A stretch of DNA of 64,000 nt from Stemphylium vesicarium (GCA_004380135.1 QXCR01000001.1:434001-498000); one strand, 5' to 3'. Shown: positions 33,892 to 45,693, counted from the first letter of the stretch. The notes: generated from the sequence alone by a model not told the origin. Numbers and translations are program-made.

Positions 33892-35803
33892 GTTTGGTCA
33901 TAAGCTTAAGAAGCACCTAGGTTGTCAGCGTGACGTGTATACTCTTTGGTAGACAACGCTCTTGTCTTGAGAGTGTAAACTACGCGCCTGCTGCTATGGC
34001 TTGTCTCGCGGGAGATTAACGCGTGTGGGGTACGTGAGATTGCCGAGGTTTCCAAGACTACCTAGGTAACTGGATACTTCCGGTTAATGTAATGCGCATA
34101 AGGTGAGCGAGTACGAGACAAATAGGCCTTCGAAACGATCAGAGTTTGGTCCGAGATCGAAAATAACTACATGGCCTCGAAGGCGCAAAGTGCCGCAGAG
34201 ACTCGATGCCGCCAGCTGTAGGCAATGTCAGGACACACTCTACACACTTTGAAACATATGCTTTAAGCAGCATGCTCTATCTACCAGTTGATCACACTAC
34301 CCTGCGTGGGCTTGATGATTTGGTAGCGTCGGACCACTTATTCCAGGGGCAAATGTATGCTTTTGCAATTCTTCATCGCGTGCAAAAGAGCGTACATGCT
34401 TGTACAAGGGTAGGGACCTCCGGCAAGTTCTATATGGGTCCAGTACTTACGGCACTCTCAGGTTCTGTGTAGATTGGCAATGACGTGGGCTGTGGTCTGT
34501 TTACCACCTGCACGCCCATGTGTGGGCATCTGGGCAATTCCCAAAGATCTCGGCCCCACTTGTTGCATTTCGAGGCATTCCAAAATCGATTTGTCAGGCT
34601 GTCAAAGTCCATGAGCAATTCCTGCATATATGCAACCAGAATTGCGAAATTCTAGACATGTTTCCGTCTGGTACAGCCTTGAAAATGATGACGTCTCCTA
34701 GCGGATGGTCGGCTTCTAGCTAGGACGGCAGCCACACCCGGGCATTCCAAATTCCAGGCGCAAATCACTGATCGTCATCAACACCACGGACAAGCCGGCC
34801 GTGCTCAATAGAAGCCAGACGCCATCAAGTAAAACGTCGTTTTTGAAGCTTTAACGGTGTAGACGTGAACGCACCGTCGCCTGCATTTTCGTGCTGTGTC
34901 CAGTCACAGCGCAGCGTCACCTCGAGCCTAACATCATTCCGAACGTCTATGTTCCCCTTCGTGCACTGTTGTGCGCCACACAATCCCGACCATTACGACA
35001 GTCGCATGGCAAATGCGATGACAAACGATTCCAGCAAGGATATCCCGTATCCCTGGAGCCGCGTGGCTCAGCACGACTCTGAACGCATGGTTAGGAGATT
35101 CGCAGCGTGAAGACATACGGCAGAGTCCCCTATTTTTCCCATACATGTATGCGTGTGCTGTCGACACAGGCTGGAACGGATCATCACAATGTACCTGCGT
35201 ACAATAGCTTCCGTCGTGGATGGTGAGCTAGTCAAGGGAAATCTAGCTAATGCTGGTAGTCATCCGTTTGCAGCCCCAACTGAGCCTATGATGCCATGTC
35301 CACCTCCGCCATTGGGTAAAGGTGCACCAGCCTGGCGACAGTCTGCTCTAGCTTCTCTAGCTTCTCTAATATCTCATCATCTCGGATGCTGTCCTGCCGG
35401 TATCTGATGGAAGCCTTGATGGATATGCAGACCAGTCTTCGGGGGCAACTTAGCATTACAGTCCGCAGCTTGTCATTGGTTGCACGACGTCAATTCGGAT
35501 GAATACACCGCTTGGTAACGCTGTAGTAGCTTTCAGAAGATCGAACGTAGTGCGCTATGGACATGTCGATTGACCTTGGAAAGTCCCGCAGTGGAACAGT
35601 GCAGCTGGTCACCTCCGCATTACCTGGGAACGGCGCAGCTATACCCGGGTATTAAAAGAGGAGCCGGCCATCCCAAGTAATTCCGTTCCATCTCTTTAAA
35701 CGACTTTCGCCCACACCCACCTTCTCTTGCTCCCATCTAGCAAGTCTGGTTCTCAAACGTCTCAACATCGCCTGTACCCGATTCTCCTCAATTCGTCGCA
35801 AAC
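33892..35803. other. Intergenic, 1.9 kb between divergent genes
   Basis: Promoters of the oxidoreductase (left) and the alpha/beta hydrolase (right) lie here. A TATA-like TATTAAAAG is found at 35650-35658, about 150 bases upstream of the hydrolase ATG. The open frames present have no recognisable content. Confidence 0.5.
35650..35658 (+). promoter_or_regulatory. TATA-like box of the secreted hydrolase gene
   Basis: TATTAAAAG lies 154 bases upstream of the ATG at 35804 and is followed by a C/T-rich stretch (35690-35750) typical of fungal transcription start regions. Assigned by sequence and position only. Confidence 0.35.
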
Positions 35804-37322
35804 ATGGCCTCTATCAAGGCATTATTGCCTCTTGCCCTCGCTGGCCTTACAACCGCCAGGCAGTGCTCCAACTTCATCATTCAGACACCGATTGCGTCGA
35901 GGCAAGGTCAATTCCGAGAAGTACCTGTCGAGAGCAACGTGGATGTAGGCGCATTCGCTACTCGGTTCAACCAATTCCAGAAAAACTACACCGCCGAGTT
36001 ACTTGAGGGCTACCAGACTTTGGAAGGCACCTTCGACATCTCTGTTCAATACTGTGAGCCTGATGGTGGAAGCGGCGACACCGTCCAGCTATTGACACAC
36101 GGTATTGGATTCGACAAGACGTAAGCACTGTCCTTTTAGACGCGCACCATTCTTGACTCCAGCCAATGCTATGGTGGGCAATTAGTGGCTCATCTTCTAT
36201 TACTATCGCCATTCATTTGGATGCTTGCACATGTGACTGACTCATCATTAGTTACTGGGATCTGGAGTACCAAGACTACAACTACAGCTACGTCAACGTC
36301 GCCCTAGAGGCAGGCTATAGCACGCTTGCCATTGATCGTCTTGGTATCGGAAACTCGTCTCACGGAGATCCATTCAATGAGTAAGCAATGTTTCTCATGG
36401 TTATCCCGCAGCTTGGATGCTAATCCCTTTTCTCAGTATTCAAGCTCAAGCTGAAGTTGAAGCGCTCAACTCAGTCACTCTCCAGCTGCGCAGCGGTGGC
36501 ATTCCAGAGATCGGCCGCTCTTTCGACAAGGTCATCCACGTTGGCCACTCTTTCGGCTCCGTTCAGTCGTACTGGCTCTCGGCTTTGTACCCCGAGAACA
36601 CCGATGGTGTTATCCTTACAGGGTTCTCTGTTGCTACCCAATTCTTGTCATATGTCATTGCCGGATGGAACCTACACAGCGCCCGCCTCAACCAGCCTTT
36701 GCGATTCGGCAATGCTTCGAGCGAAGGACTTCGAAACCTGGCTGAGCAATATGGTGCCCAAGATAACCTCGCTGAAGGTCTCCAGGATGTCCTTATGCTT
36801 GCCGGCATTGATCTTACCTCCGACGAAGCTTGGAACGAGATTGCTACCACTGAGATTGCCAACTTGATCAATGGTTACAACGAGACCGTCAAGTCATACA
36901 ACTATCCTTCCGGCTACATCACTACGTCTGGCTACACCGCTCTCCAGTACGCATTCTTGCAGCCCGGCAACTACGATATTGGCCTAGCTCTTCAGGGAGA
37001 AAAGACTAAGCAGCCCGTCACCACCGGCGAGTTGTTGACTATTGGAAGTTCGCCAAGCTCATCTCCGTTCAAGGGCCCAGTCCTTGTCATCACTGGCGAG
37101 AACGACGTTCCGTTCTGTGGCGGCAACTGCTTTGGTCAGCTCATGGGTTCCAACGATTCCAATATTCCTGAGGGCGTTGCAATGGCATTCCCATCTGCTT
37201 CAGTTTTCGAGTCATATATCCAGCCCAATACTGGTCATGGCCTCAACTTCCATTATAACGCCACTGCCGGATACCAGGTCATTCAGGACTTCCTGGCCAG
37301 AAACGGTCTCTCTGGCTGTTAG
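35804..37322 (+). CDS. Secreted alpha/beta-hydrolase (lipase/esterase-like)
   Basis: Three exons (35804..36120, 36252..36380, 36437..37322) with introns of 131 and 56 nt encode 443 residues. The N terminus is a probable signal peptide (MASIKALLPLALAGLTTARQ). The fold is that of alpha/beta hydrolases: an LTHGIGFDKTYWD oxyanion-loop region, STLAIDRLGIGNSS, the nucleophile elbow GHSFGS with Ser187, a candidate acid in ITGENDVPFC, and a candidate base in NTGHGLNFHYNA. Several Asn-X-Ser/Thr sequons fit secretion. It resembles the secreted hydrolases often labelled AB hydrolase-1 or triacylglycerol-lipase-like in Dothideomycetes. The true substrate (lipid, ester, cutin-like or toxin) is not evident. 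The isochorismatase-like gene follows 1.2 kb downstream on the same strand. Confidence 0.88.
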
Positions 37323-38506
37323 AACCGCGTTGTCTAAATCAACCTCATTTCCTCGCGATCTTAGCAAGAATAATGCATTAATGCTGATAATTCACATATA
37401 CCTAATCAAAAACAATGATTCATAACTTGAACTGCTCAGTGCAAATGTACATACACGTGATTTTGATCCCGTCAACGCTTACTCATTATTTTTGCGATTC
37501 GTGTGCAGACAGCTCCTGCTCCGTTCATGACTCGCACTTTCCACCCTGTTCTTCCACCCGAGCCGAAAACCCCTCTCAGCAAGCATCGACCGCCTCAATC
37601 AACGTGCAACTAACATGCAGCTTCAACTATTACTGCCCTCAATGGCACAAGCGCGACAATCCTTTTTGCGCCACGAGGAAGACCTGGGCATGCTTTTCTC
37701 AAATACGTCGATTTCCAAGACGTGACTAACATTCTTCAAGCACGTTCTTCCGGCGTAATATGCGGCTCGGGCCAATCCCGCGCGACGCGCAGTAGTCGCA
37801 AGTGACGAGTTGCTGATGAATAAGAAAGTAATGGCTGACTTGCAGCGAAAAGAGCTGGGGATGCTAGGCTAGCTCTGCAGGCACAGCAGCCGCAAGCGAG
37901 GCGCGACATGGGGCCATTATTTCCCAAAGGGGGCACTGCGCCAACTTCATGTTTTACGAGTGATTATGAAAGAATTACTCAGAAGAGAATGTGGTGGATC
38001 TGCATGCTGGCACGTTGTCGAAATTATGGTCATGGATGGCATTTCGGCCTGCGGTATGCTCTGGGCATGACTAAAGCAAGGTAGCACGACGCCTAGCCAC
38101 GAGTCCACCCAATGGGGAGAGAACGGAGCTGAGGCTACTATGTCTAAGTGGTTTGTCACGTCTTTGATATCACTCCAAGTCGAAGAGATCTCAATGTGCT
38201 TGTCCGCTAGCGGAGAGTTTGCATGATGTGGGCTAGACTCGAACTCGATCTGGGCACGGCCATGGACAACGTTGTACAAGCCCTGTTCATGCGGACCAAG
38301 AGTCTCGCCGAGGACCGCCACGATCAGGAAATGCAGTCAATGGAGGCTCTAGCAGATACCGAGGAAGAAGCGGAAGAGAAAAGAGGCTCAGAAGTTCTAT
38401 AAAGAGGACTCTGTGCTGCCAGGAAATACTCATCATCTCACTACCGAGCCTTTCACATTCAAAGACAGCCTCGAAAGCACCTTTCTCGTGTACATCAATC
38501 CTCAAG
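37323..38506. other. Intergenic, promoter of the isochorismatase-like gene
   Basis: A TATA box is visible at 38398. A 124-codon minus-strand open frame at 37947-38321 overlaps the expected promoter and has no recognisable features, so I left it out. Confidence 0.5.
38398..38403 (+). promoter_or_regulatory. TATA box of the isochorismatase-like gene
   Basis: TATAAA lies 109 bases upstream of the ATG at 38507 and is followed by a C/A-rich leader. Sequence and spacing fit a standard fungal core promoter. Confidence 0.5.
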
Positions 38507-39429
38507 ATGAAATTCTTCGCCAGCCTCGGCCTCGTGGCCATCACGCTTCTCAACACCGTTCGCGGTGATGGTATGACTTCTCGATCGCAACATAACTTCC
38601 AGTCATTAACACTGTCCAGCTGTTCCCTGGGAGCGTATTGACAAGAACGATGCAGTAAGTCGCCATTGCCTTAAGCTGCACTGTTCTCGATCTAACTTCC
38701 CCTGCAGCTTCTCCTCATTCTCGACCTGCAAGTCGGCCTCTTCCAGGTCGCTCGAGACTGGGACCCATCTCTCTACAAGCAAAACATCATGGCGCACGCT
38801 GAGATCGGCAAGATCTTTGACCTTCCCGTAATCATGACGACCTCAGCCGACACTGGTCCAAACGGCCCCTTGCCCAAGGAGATGCTCGAAATGTACCCCA
38901 ATGCTCCGCTCATCCGCCGCCAGGGCGAGGTCAAGTAAGTCACCATCATCCCCACTCCATACTTTATTGAATGCAGCAACGCAGTCATCTAACAAACACG
39001 GCCAGTGCCTGGGACAACGCCGAATTCCAAGCCGCCATCAAAGCCAGCGGCAAGAAGCAAATCATCGTCGCAGGAATCACCACCGACGTCTGCACCGCCT
39101 TCCTCGCACTTTCCCTGCGCGCAGAGGGCTACTCCGTCTTTGCCAACGTCGAGGCTTCCGGAACGTACACCGAGCTTGTCCGCGACACGGCCAACTCGCG
39201 CATGGAGAAGGCTGGCGTGCAGCTCGTCTCGCTCTTCTCCATCGTCTGCGATCTGATGAGGGACTGGCGCAGCACCCCTGGCGCTAAGGAGGTCTTGCCT
39301 TTCTTGGACACTTATCTCCCCGTCTACGGTATGCTTGCTAGGCATCATGCTGCGGCTCTTGACAACGGGACCTACATCCCGAGTGAAGTTGAGCTTATTA
39401 CTGGGGCCAATGGTACGATTGTCATCTAA
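38507..39429 (+). CDS. Secreted isochorismatase-like cysteine hydrolase
   Basis: Four exons (38507..38570, 38620..38654, 38708..38934, 39006..39429) with introns of 49, 53 and 71 nt encode 249 residues. The first exon is a likely signal peptide (MKFFASLGLVAITLLNTVRG). The mature part starts AVPWERIDKNDALLLILDLQ, with the catalytic Asp of the isochorismatase fold in ILDLQVG, and contains GITTDVCTAF with the nucleophilic Cys, within the usual Asp-Lys-Cys triad layout. The fold covers isochorismatases, nicotinamidases and related amidases, and sequence alone does not tell these apart. Many family members in this size range (about 200-220 residues) are cytosolic. This one carries an apparent export signal. 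Secreted isochorismatases of filamentous plant pathogens have been reported to lower host salicylate, so an effector role is possible but inferred. Confidence 0.87.
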
Positions 39430-40230
39430 ATAGACGGTTATAGGAAGGCGCGTGGGAAGAAGGGTGTTGGAGGAGTAAAATGTACCTAGTGAAGAGCGGG
39501 TGGTTTGAGGGGCTAAGATGTGAGTGGGAAGGGAACAAGAGGAACCTTGACGGTAGTCATTCAAGCATATAGAGATCAATTCATTCGTTTCCCTCCACCC
39601 TATCATTTTGTGTGGCCGGCCGTCCTTGATGCTCAGTCACTGAGGGCAATTCGGGGAGAAAGTAAGTGCAAGTAGACGCGACGATATCGGAATCTCATAG
39701 CTCTGGACACTACTACTACTACTACTACTACTACTGCGTCGATTCCAGCCCGGAGTGATCTCAAAACTAGTATGCAAGCTATCCTGTAATCCAATAGATG
39801 GAATTGTGTTCGTACATCTGACGATGGTACCGTGGGTGAGTTGCGAACGAAAACATGACATTCTGCTATCAACAAATATATCGCACTCACACCCTATTCT
39901 GGATGTACCAAATGACGTCCTTGAAGCCATGCGCATTCTGTATGGACATCAGAGGAGCGATGTCGATGTTCTGCTTGGAAGAGCCGGTGAAGGACTGCTG
40001 CTCTGCTGCCTTTGGCTCCTTCTAGCCTGACGAAACGGGTATATCGTTCAAGTGGGCGCGAACTCTGAACTTCATCCTCGGTAGTAGATTCCTGGATGGA
40101 GCGAAACCGGAGTCGTGAAGCGAACGGAGTGGTACGAGTGCTCGAAAATGAACTGTTGAAGCTCAGCGGAGAGCCACTCGCCCTCGTTACAAAATCGAAG
40201 TATCACCAACGCGAACGGCTGTCCACGCAA
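39430..40230. other. Intergenic between convergent genes, with ACT microsatellite
   Basis: Two 3' flanks are expected here. A trinucleotide run lies at 39709-39735. No exon is seen. Confidence 0.5.
39709..39735 (+). repeat. ACT trinucleotide microsatellite, nine units
   Basis: Nine uninterrupted ACT units in non-coding DNA between two gene ends. A run this long is likely to vary in length between strains. Confidence 0.95.
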
Positions 40231-42529
40231 TCAGCTTGAGCGCGGGCGTCTTTGAGAATAGTAGGCAACGGTGTCGTTGCCCTGCTGAACACCTTCGAGG
40301 AAAGCTTGCATCACGTCCTTAATAGTGTAGGATCGTGATCTGAGCGTTATCGCGAACGCGTGGGCGATGCTGCTGGATGTGCGATCATCCGCAATCGGGC
40401 TTCTCAAAAGCTGAAAAGAGTCGATAAGACAAGCAACGAGTTCGGCAACGTGTACCAGGCTCGACCCTTCGCGATGCATGCCAAAAGTTCTTGAGATGCT
40501 AGCCATTGCTCTCGCAGTGGCTGCGTTGATAGTATTGCCCTTCTCGCGCATGCGCGCCGAGACGTAGCGCGTCCTGCACCCAGCTCGAATCTCGTCCAAG
40601 TTGAGAATCTCAGTACACATCTGATCGTCATCAGAGAGGAGCTGGAGGTCCAAGAGCGGGAAGTGTGAGAGGATGGCTGCCGCGGGCACAGAGGCCCATA
40701 CCATGCGTTCGGCATGACCCTTGTACTTGGCCCACCAGGCCTGCCCGTCGTCTTTGAGCATGCGCAAAACGTCTGCCGCTGGTAGAGTCTTGTTCGGTTC
40801 GGTGAGTAGGGGATGGTCTAGGGCAACCACGGCAATAAGTGGGCTATCCATCGTGCTCGCTTTGACTAGCGCCTGCAACAAACTCGTAGACAAGGAGACG
40901 AAGGCTGAGGCTCCGCCCTTCATCGATAAGTGCAGATTGGTCAGCAGCATGAGCGCCTGTCGTCCTTGGCCTTCAAGAGAGAAAGGCGGAGGGTACTCGT
41001 TCCTCCAGATTGAGAAAGCCTGACTGACGAATCCGGCATCTTCGTCAAACAAAGTCCGGCTGTTCGCGTCCCAAACCCGGAACGCGATGTGACGCGTACT
41101 AGGCGGTTCTGTAGGTCGCGGTCCTGGTGGAGTGATCGCCAAATTCCTATAATCCTCCGCATCCGACCATATCTCCTCATCTTCTTGTCTGGAGTCTACT
41201 GTCAGGGCGACTCGTCCAATGGGAGGTACAACTGTTGGCAGTTCCTGGGGTATAGGCCTCTGAACGGACCTGGTCATCTGTCGGGCGGCTCTAGCCTTCT
41301 CCTTCTCTTTCAGCGCAGCTCGGCGGACGAGCGACTTGTACGCACGTCTCGTCCTCGGAGACTTTGCATGTTGAGCAGCACCAGACTGAAACCTTTTCTC
41401 TGTCTTCCTGCGCGATAGAGGAATACCGAACTCGGCGGCAGTCTCTTCAATAATGAGACGAATCTCGTTATACCTGCCCTCGGGGTCGTGGAATGGGACT
41501 GCCATTACACGAGCGAATTCTGGGAAGGCCCGTCCGCCGTATAGCAGAATATGACTCTCGAACTGGTAGCGTACAACAGAGAGGCGAAGATCAAGGCCCG
41601 TGATGGCGTTGAAGACCTTGGGTATGGTACCATGATCCGCGTTATCGTACCGCCGAGCCATGGAGCCAAAGTGGTCGTTGATGTTAGAGGTAGTGACCGT
41701 CTCTACACGGTTGCCGTTGGTCTGGACATCGGCGGACACTGTAATGGGGGCGAAGGATGCAGCCTCACCAGAGCCAGCTCCAGGATCAGTGTTATTGTAC
41801 CACCGGTATAAAACTGTCAAGAGCTCTCTCTCGTCTGCTTCCCAATTGTGTATCGGGGCTCGCTCGAGCAACCTGAGCGCTGATAAAGATTGCAAGTTGC
41901 TTGGCTCTTTTGATATTGGTTTGATTTCGACAGTATCCTGACGTTTCATGTCGAAATCTAGCAGACATCGTACTGGTTTAGGCTTCGAGGTAGTGTTGCT
42001 AGGTTGGAAGTGATAGCCAACCTGATTCACTTCTCGAAGACGGTTGGCAGGCTTCGGCTCAGGCTTAGGCGGGCAAGGTGTCAACTGAAAGTCAGTACGA
42101 TCTGACTCGTAACCCAGTGTGACTGAAGAGAAGCTGGAGCGGGATATTGCTGAAGAAGGCGTGTTTATCCTGAGCTCATCTCGGTCTGGGAAAGTTGGCA
42201 GTGGACTCGAGAATACTGTTGTAGAGGAACTCTGTTGAGTTCCCTCTCTTATACGTGGCTCGAAAGCATCTTCGATAGAAGGAAGCACCAGCTCTTGCTC
42301 GCCCTCATCGTGACTGCTACTCGAGGAGGATTCTGGATAGTTAGCAGCTGCTTCATAGACCGCAAAGGAGAGTAGAAAGCCTCCACTTACCTTGTATACC
42401 AGCTCCGGTTACCGGATGCGATTTCTGCAACTGGGGTTGTTCTTCCACCGCTTGAGCGGTCGTGGCTGCTGGAGCAAGCTCCCAAAGCATTACGCCGGCA
42501 CTTGCGGCTCTCCATATGTGGTTTGGCAT
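40231..42529 (-). CDS. Hypothetical protein, 746 residues, short SANT/Myb-like helix
   Basis: Two exons (42529..42391 and 42332..40231) flank a 58-nt GTAAGT..ATCCAG intron with GCTAAC and join in frame. I do not recognise a named family. The first 150 residues are Ser-rich and disordered. Near residue 205 there is NWEADERELLTVLYRWYNNT, which resembles a Myb/SANT first helix and recurs in fungal proteins of unknown function. It is followed by NDHFGSMARRYD and an LRLSVVRYQFESHILLYG helix that could complete a DNA-binding-like module. A basic stretch (SRRKTEKRFQS, RRAYKSLVRRAALKEKEK) follows. The last 330 residues are a mostly ordered globular part with FHLLD-like strands and the RTRYVSARMREKGNT segment. 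The start ATG is the first in frame after a stop, but an additional upstream exon cannot be excluded. The function is unknown. Confidence 0.65.
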
Positions 42530-43333
42530 TGCAAGATCGCGTAGAGATACTTTCAAGCGAGCGAGTTAACATATGCGAGAGTGTGTCGTTTTTGCGGTGT
42601 AACAGTCGAGGCAGATGAGCGAGGTTTGTACATCCGGAGGGCTTGCAAGCTTCGCAAGCCGACTGACGACGCGCTAGGGAATCATTAGTCGCGTCGTCGC
42701 GCTGTAGAAGCTCGTGGAAGCCATCCGAAGTGTTATGGGCGCGTCTCACGCGTGGTGAAGTGAAGCATGCTGTGGCCGTTGTCTGTGATCAGGTTCGGGA
42801 AACCAGTCCGGTGGATTACCCGTTCACCAGTGCGACAGCCTTGATAACTGCGACCAGAGTCTCGCTGCAGCATGATTCTATGGTAGCTATGCTGGGGTTG
42901 CAAGATGAGGGGGTGCAGTGAGGGAGGGAGGGAGACAGAGAGAGAGGGAGAGAGAGAGATATGGGCCTAGTGTAAGTAAGTCACGGACGGATGCACTAGT
43001 GGACTACTTTTCAAGTTAGCTAGGCAGTGAGAATAATAATGCCCAGGCATGAGCACACTGGTGATAGGGTTTGCGATATGTACGTATGAAGAAACTTTCA
43101 GGTATCTTATCAAAACAAGAAGTTGAAGGGAAAACAAAGGATATGCATAGGACGACCACACCCCTCTTCTCTCCCCGCTACCAACGCCGACGGAACTAAT
43201 TCATTCGCTCAACGTAGGCCTAACAAAGACATTTGCGCACTTTTTCTCCTCTCGATCCCCAAGCTCCAAGCTTGGGCGTCATGTCGCGTTATAGAGCGAA
43301 AGAGCGTCTCGGTTCGTCACTTTCTTAACATGA
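42530..43333. other. Intergenic, with a purine simple repeat
   Basis: Promoter of the minus-strand hypothetical gene on the left and the 3' flank of the WD40 gene on the right. The only structure is a GGGA/GA tract at 42919-42960. Confidence 0.5.
42919..42960 (+). repeat. Purine (GGGA)n/(GA)n tract
   Basis: Forty-two bases made almost only of G and A, moving from GGGA units to GA units. It is a likely nucleosome-poor promoter element or a neutral microsatellite. Confidence 0.9.
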
Positions 43334-45693
43334 TCATAACTTGACACCCCACACACCACGCCCACCAGCGACACCAACCCACTCGCCACCCTGACCCGTC
43401 AATGCGCTCTGCGGCGCCCAACTGATATTGCCGACCTCGTAGTCGCAGCGCCAACTGGCATACGGACCCTTTTGGCCAACGGGCACATTCTGCTGGTTCG
43501 CAGCGCCGTTGGCAGGATGTGTGCTTGGGGGAGGAGGCGGAGGCTGAGTTGAAGCATGCTCGCTACTAATTGTAGCGCCGTTGTTGGCGTGGAGCAGATC
43601 CCAGATGAGGACGAGCGAGTCGTCACCGCCGGATGCGAGCATGCCTCTTCGAGAGGGGTTCCATTCTATGCTGTTGACGGCTGCGGAGTGGCCGCGAAGC
43701 TCGAGTAGGGCTTGGCCGGGCTGGCGGACGTCGAGGATGCGGATCAGATTCGAGTCGGCGGCAAAGGTGGCGAGGAGGTGAGAGTCGTGGGGGGAAGCGG
43801 CGAGACGGAGAAGCGGAGGCGCATACGACATTGTTTGTTGGGCTTTGGTGGGAGACATGCGACCACCGGTTGGAGAGCCTGCATTGGAGGTTAGCGGGTG
43901 GACATTTGGGGAATCTTGATGGAACTGACCCTTGTCTCTTTCAGCTCCCTTGTCTGAGGGCTCGTAGATGATTGTGCTGTGCTCTAAACTGCGCAGGTCG
44001 AACATGCGCACGCTACCATCAGCACCACAGCTGACGAATACATCCACACTGCCTGCGCAGAAGCGGACGTCAAAGACCTCCTTGTCGTGCGCAATCAATT
44101 GTGTCTTGGCGGTGAGGGATGGGATGTCCCATATGGTGCACGTCGTGTCTATGCTGGAGGTGATGATGAGCTTTGGCGACATGGTATTCCAGTCGAGCGA
44201 CGTGAGGGGCGCAGTGTGTTCAGGCGTCTTGGAATTGGAAAGGAGCGCGAGTGGTGTGAGCTTAGGCAGCTGGGGCTCTCGAGTGTTTACAGACGACGAG
44301 CGCGTGATTGTGTTGCTCATGGTGTTTCCAGAGGCTTGGGGTAGCGACCATAGGCGCAGGTGGTCGCCAGACGTTGCGAGGAGGTCGGTCGACTGCTTCT
44401 GCGACGAGGGCGGCTCCCACAGCATGCGCGTGACTGGGAAGGAGCATGTGGCTTCAGCGATTGCATTGTATTCGAGGCCGTAGGGTGTTGCGCCAGGGGA
44501 AGAGACGTCCTGGGGCGCTATCTGGGTGTCGAGGATGCGGATGAAGTTGTGGTTGTCTTCGAGATAGCTGCCCACGGCCATCTTGCCGGCGCTGTTGCCG
44601 CCAGAGACATTCCATTTGCACCAGTCATAGGCATATATGCTCCAGGGCGCGAGGTAGTTGCTGTTGGAGGGCACCTTGTTCTGGTCGCCGGCAATGGGGT
44701 TGCCATGTCCCATTCCCTCGGGTTCCATGTTGGAGTTTGCGCGTGGCCTAATGTCGGCCAGGCCTAGGGGCGAATGCGAGGCGGCGCCCGAAGGGGTCGT
44801 GGGGTAGTACTTTTGCGTAGGCGTGCCGGCTTGGTACTTGGACTGCTCGGGGGTATTGGAAAAAGGAATGTATTTCTGGTCAGGGCCCATGCCGGCTGGG
44901 CTGGAGCGCGAGTAGGAATGCGACGAGTGCGGCGAGTGTTGCGGCTGGCTGATGGTGTTTGAGCGCGTGGGCAGCGTGTACTGCTGCGCGTTGCTTGCTA
45001 TCTGCGTCTGGGTAGGCACGACGGGCGCAGTGTAGGCGCTCGCTGGGCCGGGTCTCTGCTGCTGCTGCTGTTGCGGTTGCTGTTGCGGTTGCTGTTGCGG
45101 TTGTTGTTGCGGCTGCTGCCCTGGGCCAGTGGCGGGCTGGAGACTGCCGGGAACTGCCGGGGAGCCATACTGGCTGTTCTGAGGGGTCCCTTGGTCGATG
45201 TTGATGTTGGGCGCCGACCGATAGTTGTCGGGCGTGTTGTACATCTGCTGCCCCGACGACGACGACGCCGACGCCGGGGGAGGCACTGAGGCATGCTGGC
45301 CGGCTGCCGTCGATATGTGCAGCTCCTCGTTGGTGCGCCCGCCAATGGTCGGGGCCCTGCTGTGCTGTCGCGGAGCATCGAAGCTCGAGTTCGCGGCTGG
45401 CGGTGCCGTGGATGCCATGTACCCTCCCTCGTTCTGGCCTTGGGCATTGCCGCCGCCGCTGCTGCTGCTGCTTCCCGGCATGAAGGCGTCGGTGCCTGCT
45501 CGTGTCGTGCCCTGGGTGGCTCCGCGCAGATTGCCTCCAGGCGCTCCTATGCCTAACATCGCGGGATACGCATCAGTCCATGTTCACGGCAGAGTGCCCA
45601 AGAAGCCTACATACTCCCAAGCGCCGAAGCCGCCGCATAGATGCCCTGCGCCGGGTCATTCTGCCCGCTCTGGTGATGGTGTCCGAAAGGCAT
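43334..45693 (-). CDS. DCAF7: WD40 protein of the DCAF7/AN11 (HAN11, TTG1) family
   Basis: Best model: exons 45693..45615, 45552..43930 and 43878..43334, giving 748 residues. The second intron (43929..43879, 51 nt, GTCAGT..TGCAG with CGCTAAC) is a multiple of three and has no stop, so it can be read through. Splicing gives the smoother join KGSPTGGRMSP. The N-terminal 300 residues are disordered, Gln/Pro/Ser-rich, with a poly-Gln tract. The WD part starts at NYLAPWSIYAYDWCKWNV, the diagnostic start of the family, followed by VGSYLEDNHNFIRILDTQ, CSFPVTRMLWEP, TSLDWNTMSPKLIITSSIDTT, VFDVRFCAGSVDVFVSCGAD and VNSIEWNPSRRGMLASGGDD. Animal and plant members are adaptors for kinases, cullin ligases and transcription complexes. 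The role in fungi is little defined. The gene shares a 233-bp divergent promoter with the adenylyltransferase gene. Confidence 0.92.
45055..45120 (-). repeat. Glutamine-codon repeat in the WD40 gene
   Basis: On the coding strand this is a run of CAA/CAG codons broken by CCG, encoding QQPQQQPQQQPQQQ-type sequence and then pure Gln. It lies in the disordered N-terminal region and is likely to vary in length between strains. Confidence 0.9.

Noticed and set aside
37947..38321. 124-codon minus-strand open frame upstream of the isochorismatase-like gene
   Set aside because: It sits in the space needed for that gene's promoter and shows no domain, signal or splice site. It is probably a chance ORF.
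42387..42749. Minus-strand open frame with a cysteine-rich start (SACEACKPSGC) upstream of the 40231-42529 gene, resembling a Zn2Cys6 cluster
   Set aside because: The cysteine spacing does not fit a Zn2Cys6 cluster. This frame joins the downstream exon out of phase, whereas the other frame (ATG at 42529) joins cleanly.
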